Source: an archaeon
GTDB lineage: Archaea > Nanobdellota > Nanobdellia > Pacearchaeales > GW2011-AR1
Length of the DNA stretch: 5,184 bases
Direction: 5' to 3'
NCBI GenBank assembly: GCA_030593225.1
Contig: JAUVHP010000064.1
Location: forward strand, 1 to 5,184
Within the stretch, counting starts at the first letter, position 1. Each line of letters starts with the position of its first letter. Shown here in pieces: positions 1 through 5,184 of this stretch. The position numbers were made by a program, and so were the translations under genes. The notes under the pieces were generated by a model. That model ran no database searches, was not told where the DNA came from, and saw only the letters and a list, made by a program, of their open reading frames with translations.

Positions 1-3000
1 AACTTGCGTTTCGAGATAAAAAGAAACAAGAAGCATTTGATTTATTAGATAAAGCTCAAGAGTTTCTTTCCCATCGAAAATTTGATGATTCTCTTGAAAT
101 TTATTATAATGTAATAAATATATTTGCTCAAATTCAGTGGAATGAAGAAATAACAATAATCCAAGAAGCAATTAATAATATTGAAAATAGAAAAAGAGAA
201 AATGAATTAAATAAACAGAAATTATTACAGAAATCAATAAAAAGAGAAACTTACGATAGAGTTTTTATTGAGCGTATTAAGTATCAAAGAGAGCGGAAAA
301 AAGCTGAAATTTTAATGGAGAAACAACAAGTTGAAAAACAAAAACAGCTTTCTGCTCAGAATTTAGCTAAACAACAGAAAGCATTTAATATGATTGAGGA
401 CGGAGATAATTTACTTCAAATGGAAAATCTTGATGAAGCTATAAGTAATTATGATAAAGGTATAGAAATTTTAAAAAATATTGGGTGGGGGGAAGGATAT
501 TTAAAGTTATTACGTGAAACTATTCAAAGTATTGAAGAAAAGAAAAGAGAAAATGAGAAGGAAAAACAAATAGAATTTGAGATCTCATTAAAGCAACAGC
601 AAGAAGATGATATATTTCAAAAAAGAATCAGTGAATATATGATAAAAGAACAATCAAAATTAAAAGTTAAAGAAATAAAAATCCAACAGAAAGAAGATTT
701 ACTTCAAAAAATGGAAAATCTAAAGGTAGAAGCATTTAAGATTATGGATAGTGCTGAATTGCTATTAGATAAAGGTGAATATGAGGAGTCCATGAAATCC
801 TATTATCGTGCAGAATTGTTATTAAATGGAATTAATTTTCCAACCGGAGCTATTCGAGAAATGATTCAAAAAATTCAGGAGAAAAAACGAGAAGAAAACA
901 TGAATAAGATGAAAGAATTAGAACTAAATCTTAGAAGACAACAAAATGAACATATATTTCAACAACAAATTTTGGAGAAAATTAAATTTGAAGAACAAAA
1001 AATGAAAGAAAGGCAAGAGAACCTATTAAAACAAGAAGACTTAAGGCGTGTTAGAGAACAGAAAAAACAAGAAGCATTCACTATTTTAGAAGAAGCTCAA
1101 AGACAAATTGAGCAAGGTAAATTCGAAGAAACAATTGATTTATATAATACGGCTAAAGAGATTTTTATCGAAATCCAATGGGAGGAACAAATTGATTTGA
1201 TTGAGAAAGCTATTATTGCAATTGAAGATAAAAAGCGAGAAATAGAATTACAAAAACAAAAGGAATTAAAAGCATATCTAGAACAGGAAAAACAAGATAA
1301 TATTTTTCAAAAGAACCTTGTCAAGGAGATAAAACTACAACGTGATGAATTAAAGAAAAGAGCAATAAGTCTTAGAGAAAGAGAGGAAGAAATTGCTTAT
1401 AGGGAAAGAAAAAAAGAAGAAGCATTCAATATTTTAGAAAAAGCTCAAAATCGCCTTTCACAAGGAAATTTTGATGATACAATTGAACTCTATCACAATG
1501 TAGCTAATATATTTGCACAAATTCAATGGACTGATGAAATTCCAATCATAAATAACGCTATACAAAATATTGAAAATAAAAAGAAAGAGAAAGACTTATT
1601 AAAACAAAAAATGATTCAAGACGCTGTAGAAAAAGAAAAATCTGATTATGAATTTATGGAAAAGATAAAGGTTCTAAAAGATAAAGAAGAAACAAAAGCT
1701 TTAGAGGAAAGAGAATTAATTCATAAAAGAGAATTGATTACTTCACAAAATTTAGAACAACAAGAAGAAGCATTCAAATTGATAAGTGATGGATATAACT
1801 TACTTAGTCAAAAGAAATATGATAATGCATTGAAAAATTATCAAAATGCAATAAATTTTTTTACTGAAATCGGATGGACAAGTGATTATTTAAAATTACT
1901 ACAGGATACCATAATAACTATTGAAATTAGAAAGAGAGATATTGAAAGACAGAAAGAAACAGAGAATGAATTATTAATACAACAACAAAAAGAAGAAGAA
2001 AAATTCCATAATAAGATTTCGGAAAGCATGAGAAGAGAACAAGAAAGATTAAAAGCTAAAGAAATTGAAATTCAAAAAAGGGAAAAACTAAAACAATTAA
2101 TGGAAAACCGGAAACAAGAAGCGTTTAAAGTTATGGATTTAGCTGAAAATCTATTTAATCAAAAGAAATTTGTTCAAGCTATAGAGAAATATAGACAAGC
2201 AGAGTTGCTTTTGAATGAAATTGGATTTCCAACTAATGTAATTAGAGAAATGATCTACAAAATTCAAGAGAAAACTAAAGAAGAATGGTCAACTAAACAA
2301 ATAAATCTAGAGAATATACTTCAAAAGGAACGAGAGAACTTTAAATTTCAGCAAAAGCTAGCAGAAAGTATAAAAATAAATGAGTTAAAGTTAAAAGAAC
2401 GACAAATTGGATTACAGAAACAAAGAGAAATCCAAGAGTATATGGAAAATCGAAGAGATGAAGCTTTTAATCTTCTTGAAGAGGCAGAAACATTCATGAA
2501 TAAGACACAATATGGTAAATCTCTTGAATATTATCATGCTGCTGAATTAATCTTAAATGAAATTGCTTATCCCACTGAAACAATTAGAGAATTAATTCTT
2601 AAAGTTCAAGAGAAAAAACGAGAACATCAAATACAAAAACAGAAAGAATTAGAACAAAGAGTGCTGAGAGAACGAGATGATTGGAAATTCCAACAAAAAA
2701 TCTCTAAAAATTTACTCATTGAAAAAGAACGATTGAAAGCAAAAGAATTAGAATTATTAAAAAAGGAACAATTGAAACAAAGACTAGAAGAAAGAAAAGA
2801 ACAAGCATTTAAGATTCTGGAGGAGGGAGAGCGCTATTTAAAAGAACAAAATTATGATAATGCACTAGTTTGTTATAGGAGGGCAAGTATTTTTCTAAAT
2901 GAACTACAATTTCCAACAGATTCTATAAATAATATGATATTTAAGATAAATATCTTAAAGAAGCAAACAGATGAAGCCAAACAATTAAAATATAAAAAAG

Positions 3001-4073
3001 AATTAGAAAGTTTAGAAGAAGGAAAAGCATTAAAAGCCCTAGTTGAGGAAAGAAAGAGACAAGAAAGAGATAAGAGGGACGCTCAACAATTAGCACAGAA
3101 AGAACGAGAAAAAATAATACAAGAACAAATGAGTGTGAGAGAATCTGCATATTCTCTTTTGGAAGAGGCTGGAAAGTATTTGAAACACAGAATTCCTAAC
3201 TACAATGAGGCAATTTCATTGTATATCCAGGCAAGACATATTTTAGCAGAAAATATTGGGTGGGAACCAGAAATAAATAATTTAAACACACTAATTAAAG
3301 ATTTGCAACAAGAACAAGCTAATTTTCTTGAAAAGAAACGTTTAGAGGAACAAGCACGATTACAACGGCAAAATGAGTATGCTCTATTTCAGGAGGAAGT
3401 GAAAAGAAGAAGGATAGAACAAGAAAAGTTGAAACGGGAACAAGAAAAGCAATATCAAGATTTAATCTATAAAAAACAACATGTAGAACAAATAAGAGAT
3501 GAAGGTTTAAAACTCATTGATAAAGGTAAAAAACAAGTAGCTTATCATAATTTTGATGAAGCATACACAAACTTTGAATCAGCAATTATTAAATTCCGAG
3601 AAATAGGTTGGAACGAAGAGATAAAATATATTGCAATTGAAATTAAAAATGCAAAATTCCTAGAAGAAAGAGTTAAAAAGGAAGAAGAGAGAATTCAATC
3701 AATTCAAGAGCAATTAGAAAAACAAAGAGTTACGGAAAAAAAGCGTAAAAAGGTTGAAGAGGTAAAATTAAAAGAATCTATTAATGAAATTAGTGGACTA
3801 ACTGATGGAATACTAGATTTAATTGAAAAAGGAAGACAAAAGCAAAAATTAGCTGCTAAAAAGCAAGAGGGGATAATTAAGTATGAAGCAAAAGAATTTC
3901 GGAAAGAAATGGGTAATTTAATAAAAATAAAGCAAGAACTTATTGATGAAATAGCAACTAAAGAGGAAAAAAAAAGAGAATTCGAAGAAAAATTAATGAA
4001 AGCAAAAGAAAGAGAAGAAATCGATAATCTCAAAAGAATGATTAAAGAATCATCTAAAAAGAAAAAAAGTTAG
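1..4073 (+). CDS. Giant TPR/MIT-like helical-hairpin and coiled-coil repeat protein (5' partial)
   Basis: I do not recognise this as a named gene; a structural scaffold role is inference. The frame is open from the window edge (first full codon at base 3) to TAG at 4071-4073, giving 1356 visible residues. The ATG at 315 lies inside a spacer, and the 104 codons before it continue the same repeat, so it is not the true start; the real start lies upstream. The protein has eleven helical-hairpin modules of 55-60 residues, matching roughly EAFxLLxxAxxLLxxGxY then DEAIxxYxxAxxI. These are joined by ten highly charged (E, K, Q, R) spacers with no proline, typical of long helix or coiled coil. The hairpin fits TPR consensus positions A8, G15, Y17, A20, Y24 and A27, but lacks the closing proline and adds a third helix, so it could equally be MIT-like. 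I see no membrane segment, catalytic motif or signal peptide. Only one Cys is visible (module 8). A 133-residue lysine-rich tail ends the protein. Confidence 0.9.
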   Translation, partial: LAFRDKKKQEAFDLLDKAQEFLSHRKFDDSLEIYYNVINIFAQIQWNEEITIIQEAINNIENRKRENELNKQKLLQKSIKRETYDRVFIERIKYQRERKKAEILMEKQQVEKQKQLSAQNLAKQQKAFNMIEDGDNLLQMENLDEAISNYDKGIEILKNIGWGEGYLKLLRETIQSIEEKKRENEKEKQIEFEISLKQQQEDDIFQKRISEYMIKEQSKLKVKEIKIQQKEDLLQKMENLKVEAFKIMDSAELLLDKGEYEESMKSYYRAELLLNGINFPTGAIREMIQKIQEKKREENMNKMKELELNLRRQQNEHIFQQQILEKIKFEEQKMKERQENLLKQEDLRRVREQKKQEAFTILEEAQRQIEQGKFEETIDLYNTAKEIFIEIQWEEQIDLIEKAIIAIEDKKREIELQKQKELKAYLEQEKQDNIFQKNLVKEIKLQRDELKKRAISLREREEEIAYRERKKEEAFNILEKAQNRLSQGNFDDTIELYHNVANIFAQIQWTDEIPIINNAIQNIENKKKEKDLLKQKMIQDAVEKEKSDYEFMEKIKVLKDKEETKALEERELIHKRELITSQNLEQQEEAFKLISDGYNLLSQKKYDNALKNYQNAINFFTEIGWTSDYLKLLQDTIITIEIRKRDIERQKETENELLIQQQKEEEKFHNKISESMRREQERLKAKEIEIQKREKLKQLMENRKQEAFKVMDLAENLFNQKKFVQAIEKYRQAELLLNEIGFPTNVIREMIYKIQEKTKEEWSTKQINLENILQKERENFKFQQKLAESIKINELKLKERQIGLQKQREIQEYMENRRDEAFNLLEEAETFMNKTQYGKSLEYYHAAELILNEIAYPTETIRELILKVQEKKREHQIQKQKELEQRVLRERDDWKFQQKISKNLLIEKERLKAKELELLKKEQLKQRLEERKEQAFKILEEGERYLKEQNYDNALVCYRRASIFLNELQFPTDSINNMIFKINILKKQTDEAKQLKYKKELESLEEGKALKALVEERKRQERDKRDAQQLAQKEREKIIQEQMSVRESAYSLLEEAGKYLKHRIPNYNEAISLYIQARHILAENIGWEPEINNLNTLIKDLQQEQANFLEKKRLEEQARLQRQNEYALFQEEVKRRRIEQEKLKREQEKQYQDLIYKKQHVEQIRDEGLKLIDKGKKQVAYHNFDEAYTNFESAIIKFREIGWNEEIKYIAIEIKNAKFLEERVKKEEERIQSIQEQLEKQRVTEKKRKKVEEVKLKESINEISGLTDGILDLIEKGRQKQKLAAKKQEGIIKYEAKEFRKEMGNLIKIKQELIDEIATKEEKKREFEEKLMKAKEREEIDNLKRMIKESSKKKKS
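30..1418 (+). repeat. Higher-order block 1 (modules 0-3)
   Basis: This four-module segment of 1389 bases pairs module by module with the next block. By hand alignment of the hairpins, module 0 matches module 4 at about 36 of 58 positions, module 1 matches module 5 at about 27 of 59, and module 2 matches module 6 at about 32 of 56. The similarity extends into spacers: QNLxQQ closes spacers 0 and 4, and KEI-x-IQ occurs in spacers 1 and 5. The residues just before module 0 (LAFRDKKKQ) match those before module 4 (IAYRERKKE), so the pattern probably continues upstream of the window. Confidence 0.8.
1419..2801 (+). repeat. Higher-order block 2 (modules 4-7)
   Basis: This is the second copy of the four-module block. 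The starts of modules 4, 5, 6 and 7 each lie exactly 1389 bases after those of modules 0, 1, 2 and 3, with no net insertion or deletion. Module 7 is the exception in sequence: it is the short (Y/F)PT type, closer to modules 6 and 8, whereas module 3 is the IQW type. The block is therefore 1383 rather than 1389 bases long, and module 7 may have been replaced or converted after duplication. Confidence 0.75.
3672..4070 (+). other. Unique C-terminal tail of the repeat protein
   Basis: After the last hairpin the periodic pattern stops: the conserved spacer Phe is absent and no further EAF module follows. The 133 residues are mainly charged helix, broken by a less charged stretch (ESINEISGLTDGILDLIEKG, bases 3774-3833) that looks like an amphipathic helix or a join between coiled coils. 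The final residues are basic (SSKKKKS). It could be an oligomerisation or partner-binding end; nothing in the sequence settles which. The A9 run at 3965-3973 does not disturb the frame, because the charged helix pattern continues on both sides. Confidence 0.6.
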
Positions 4074-4089
4074 AAAGTAATATTTAATA

Positions 4090-4131
4090 TTTTCTCCTTT
4101 AAATTTAAATAAAATTGAAACTCTTTATTTT
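4090..4131 (+). terminator. Possible T-rich transcription termination region after the repeat gene
   Basis: Pyrimidine-rich runs TTTTCTCCTTT (4090-4100) and CTCTTTATTTT (4121-4131) lie 17-58 bases after the TAG. Archaeal RNA polymerase can stop at T-rich tracts without a strong hairpin, so this position is plausible. In DNA this A/T-rich, such runs also occur by chance, so support is weak. Confidence 0.3.
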
Positions 4132-4179
4132 AATTAATTTCTTAATAATGGTAGACAACCCATTAAAAGAGTTTAAATT
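4113..4179 (+). repeat. Two-tier inverted repeat in the intergenic gap
   Basis: The outer arms AATTGAAACTCTTT (4113-4126) and AAAGAGTTTAAATT (4166-4179) pair at 13 of 14 positions (mismatch G4117/A4175). An inner pair, TAATGG (4146-4151) and CCATTA (4160-4165), closes an 8-base loop and stacks directly against the outer right arm, leaving a 19-base bulge on the left. As RNA it would make a bipartite stem in the 3' untranslated region of the repeat gene or in a long E1 leader. As DNA the arms could be paired binding sites. It is built mainly of A/T pairs, so chance is a real alternative. Confidence 0.4.
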
Positions 4180-4197
4180 CTGATTTTGAAATAATAA

Positions 4198-4207
4198 TAT
4201 TATAATA
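4198..4207 (+). promoter_or_regulatory. TATA-like element for the E1-like gene
   Basis: TATTATAATA is centred about 26 bases before the ATG at 4229. This is the spacing expected for an archaeal box A when transcription starts at or next to the start codon. No Shine-Dalgarno-like purine motif precedes the ATG (the upstream bases read AGCGTTTTTAAA), which fits a leaderless transcript. The surrounding A/T richness makes the call tentative. Confidence 0.35.
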
Positions 4208-4228
4208 ATAAAAAATAGCGTTTTTAAA

Positions 4229-5184
4229 ATGACTGAAAAGACAGATGATATTGTTAAAGCACGAATGTATGCTAGACAACAATTAATTGAAGGTTGGGAT
4301 CAAGAAACTTTAGATAATGGAACAATCATGATCATTGGTGTAGGCGCCCTAGGTTGCGAAATTGCTAAGGATTTTGCTTTAATGGGAATTGGTAAGTTGA
4401 TCCTTGTTGACCTTGATACTATTGAGACCTCTAATTTATCGCGACAAATGCTTTTTAGACCTGGTGATGAGGGTCGTTCTAAAGCTGAAGTAGCAGCAGA
4501 AAGATTGCTAGAAATGAATCCTTATCTTAAGGTTGAATATTATTTCGAAAAACTCCAAAAATTACCAATGGCTGTTTATGAAGAATCTGACGTTATAGTT
4601 GCAGCTTTAGATAATTTTAACGCCAGATTGGACTTAAATAAGATATGCTTAAGAATGAAGAAACCAATGGTCGAAGCTGGGACTGTAGGATTTGAAGGAC
4701 ATTGCCAAATTATAATTCCTGAAGGCTCTGGATTACATTATAAGAATAGAGAAAGAGAAATTGAAAATTTGGTACAAACAAGGCTATGGGAAATTACTGA
4801 AATGGATTATCCGGAATATTACGCAGCTCAGAAAAGAATAGAAGAATTAGAAGAAGAAATTGAAACTATAAAAGCAGAAAAAATAACACCATTAATTCAG
4901 AAATTTAGAAAAGAAATAGAAATGGTTTTTGATTGGAAACATGCTCCTGAATTATTAGATTTAACTCCATGTTATAGATGCTTAGTACCAATACCTCCTG
5001 CTGATGATAAACTCGTTGCTGCGTGCACCTTAAAAGGTTTGCCACGTAATAGGAATCATTGTGTCATAAAAGCTGAAGTAGAATTTGAAAAAAGATATGG
5101 ACATAAACCAGATCTTAATTTAAATGATGAAGTTGTGAAGATGAAAGAAATAGCACAAGGAGAATTAATAAAATTAAGAGAACG
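4229..5184 (+). CDS. Ubiquitin-activating E1-like enzyme (3' partial)
   Basis: An open frame of 318 full codons runs off the window. An in-frame TGA at 4187-4189 with no other ATG after it supports the start at 4229; M13 is a less likely alternative. E1 enzymes adenylate the C-terminus of a ubiquitin-like protein with ATP and then take it as a thioester on a cysteine. Visible motifs are the nucleotide-binding loop GVGALG (37-42), VDLDTIE (60-66) with acidic ribose/metal residues, SNLSRQ (68-73) with its Arg, SKAEVA (84-89), ALDN (126-129) with the metal-binding Asp, and EAGTVG (149-154). Then come a zinc-type CxxC (C248, C251) and C266 in CTLKGLPRNRNHC, matching the catalytic-cysteine segment of UBA1/UBA2/UBA3. 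The second zinc CxxC and the ubiquitin-fold domain should lie downstream, outside the window. Like UBA2 and UBA3, it starts directly at the active adenylation domain. About 80 residues are inserted before the CxxC. MoeB/ThiF and UBA5 are less likely because they lack this CTLK...HC form. Confidence 0.92.
   Translation, partial: MTEKTDDIVKARMYARQQLIEGWDQETLDNGTIMIIGVGALGCEIAKDFALMGIGKLILVDLDTIETSNLSRQMLFRPGDEGRSKAEVAAERLLEMNPYLKVEYYFEKLQKLPMAVYEESDVIVAALDNFNARLDLNKICLRMKKPMVEAGTVGFEGHCQIIIPEGSGLHYKNREREIENLVQTRLWEITEMDYPEYYAAQKRIEELEEEIETIKAEKITPLIQKFRKEIEMVFDWKHAPELLDLTPCYRCLVPIPPADDKLVAACTLKGLPRNRNHCVIKAEVEFEKRYGHKPDLNLNDEVVKMKEIAQGELIKLRE
4727..4963 (+). other. Helical insertion within the E1 adenylation region
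   Basis: Residues 167-245 lie between the beta-strand segment QIIIPEG and the TPCYRC zinc motif. In UBA2 and UBA3 this join is only a few residues long. Here it holds two charged helical stretches, about residues 171-190 and 195-235, the second including RIEELEEEIETIKAEK, which looks like a coiled-coil arm. It ends in a short hydrophobic stretch (PELLDL). The insertion may bind a partner or position the substrate; its function is unknown. Confidence 0.7.

Larger units (their letters stand above)
30..3671 (+). repeat. Protein-level tandem array: 11 hairpin modules with 59-residue spacers
   Basis: Hairpin modules start at 30, 378, 729, 1071, 1419, 1767, 2118, 2460, 2802, 3144 and 3501, each at an E/K/Q/S-A-F/Y column (E-G-L in the last). 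Hairpin lengths are 57, 58, 55, 57, 57, 58, 55, 55, 55, 60 and 57 residues. The spacers lie at 201-377, 552-728, 894-1070, 1242-1418, 1590-1766, 1941-2117, 2283-2459, 2625-2801, 2967-3143 and 3324-3500, all 177 bases. Length variation sits in the hairpins, mostly in the loop after the conserved W/F/Y column, plus a small insertion (around RIPN) in module 9. Spacer position 22 is Phe in nine of ten spacers, followed mostly by Q-x-x-I/L; module 8 has Leu there. The array is clear at protein level but diverged at DNA level, so it is an old duplication series rather than a recent expansion. Confidence 0.93.

Noticed and set aside
315..317. ATG as the true start of the repeat protein
   Set aside because: Repeat-homologous coding sequence continues in frame upstream to the window edge, and the ATG falls in the middle of a spacer with no ribosome-binding motif of note.
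483..492. G-rich run GGGTGGGGGG in A/T-rich DNA, a possible assembly error or frameshift site
   Set aside because: The frame is correct on both sides: it encodes IGWGEGYLKLL, matching IGWTSDYLKLL at the same position in module 5.
2818..2827. Shine-Dalgarno-like GGAGGAGGGA
   Set aside because: It is inside the repeat gene, encodes the conserved LEEGE part of module 8, and has no start codon at a useful distance opening a new frame.
2941..3150. Minus-strand open frame of 69 codons rich in Leu, Phe and Ser, resembling a membrane peptide
   Set aside because: It lies opposite a spacer of the repeat gene. Reverse-complemented Glu/Lys/Gln codons in A/T-rich DNA give Leu/Phe/Ser, so the membrane-like composition is an artefact of the plus-strand gene.
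30..3671. Direct DNA repeats or a CRISPR-like array
   Set aside because: The periodicity is protein-level with diverged codons; units are about 342-357 bases with no short identical repeats separated by unique spacers.
3704..4033. Minus-strand open frame of 109 codons rich in Ser, Phe, Ile and Leu
   Set aside because: It is antisense to the charged tail of the repeat gene, with the same composition artefact and no recognisable domain; the plus frame is clearly the coding one.
4194..4207. A/T palindromes ATAATATTAT and TATTATAATA as an operator
   Set aside because: Such short A/T palindromes are expected by chance in this composition; the position is better explained as a TATA-like element.

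Overview
This is a strongly A+T-rich window with two plus-strand protein genes, both cut by the window edges, separated by a 155-base non-coding gap. The left gene (1-4073, 5' end missing) encodes a very long, highly charged, almost entirely alpha-helical repeat protein. The right gene (4229-5184, 3' end missing) encodes an adenylating enzyme of the ubiquitin-activating E1 type. It carries the ATP-binding adenylation motifs, a zinc-type CxxC, and the catalytic-cysteine motif CTLKGLP...HC seen in eukaryotic UBA1, UBA2 and UBA3 rather than in bacterial MoeB or ThiF.

Organism (inference): an intron-free, compact, A/T-rich genome with a eukaryote-like E1 beside a giant coiled-coil/helical-hairpin protein best fits an Asgard archaeon (Lokiarchaeia-like). 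Such archaea are known to carry ubiquitin-conjugation genes. A divergent unicellular eukaryote or another ubiquitin-bearing archaeal lineage is not excluded from sequence alone.

Layout: 1-4073 is one uninterrupted reading frame with first full codon at base 3. The ATG at 315 is internal to it. It holds eleven helical-hairpin modules (starts at 30, 378, 729, 1071, 1419, 1767, 2118, 2460, 2802, 3144, 3501), each followed, except the last, by a spacer of exactly 59 residues. A unique 133-residue lysine-rich tail closes the protein. Modules 0-3 and 4-7 are also related as four-module blocks offset by exactly 1389 bases (463 codons). Bases 4074-4228 are non-coding: a pyrimidine-rich stretch after the stop, a two-tier inverted repeat, and a TATA-like element about 26 bases before the E1 start. 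Bases 4229 to the end are the E1-like gene, with an unusual helical insertion of roughly 80 residues between the adenylation core and the zinc/catalytic-cysteine segment.

How the genes relate: both lie on the same strand, but the gap and the candidate promoter suggest the E1 gene may be transcribed separately. A functional link between the repeat protein and ubiquitin activation is suggested only by adjacency. The most notable signals are the fixed-length, ruler-like architecture of the repeat protein and the E1 with its helical insertion.
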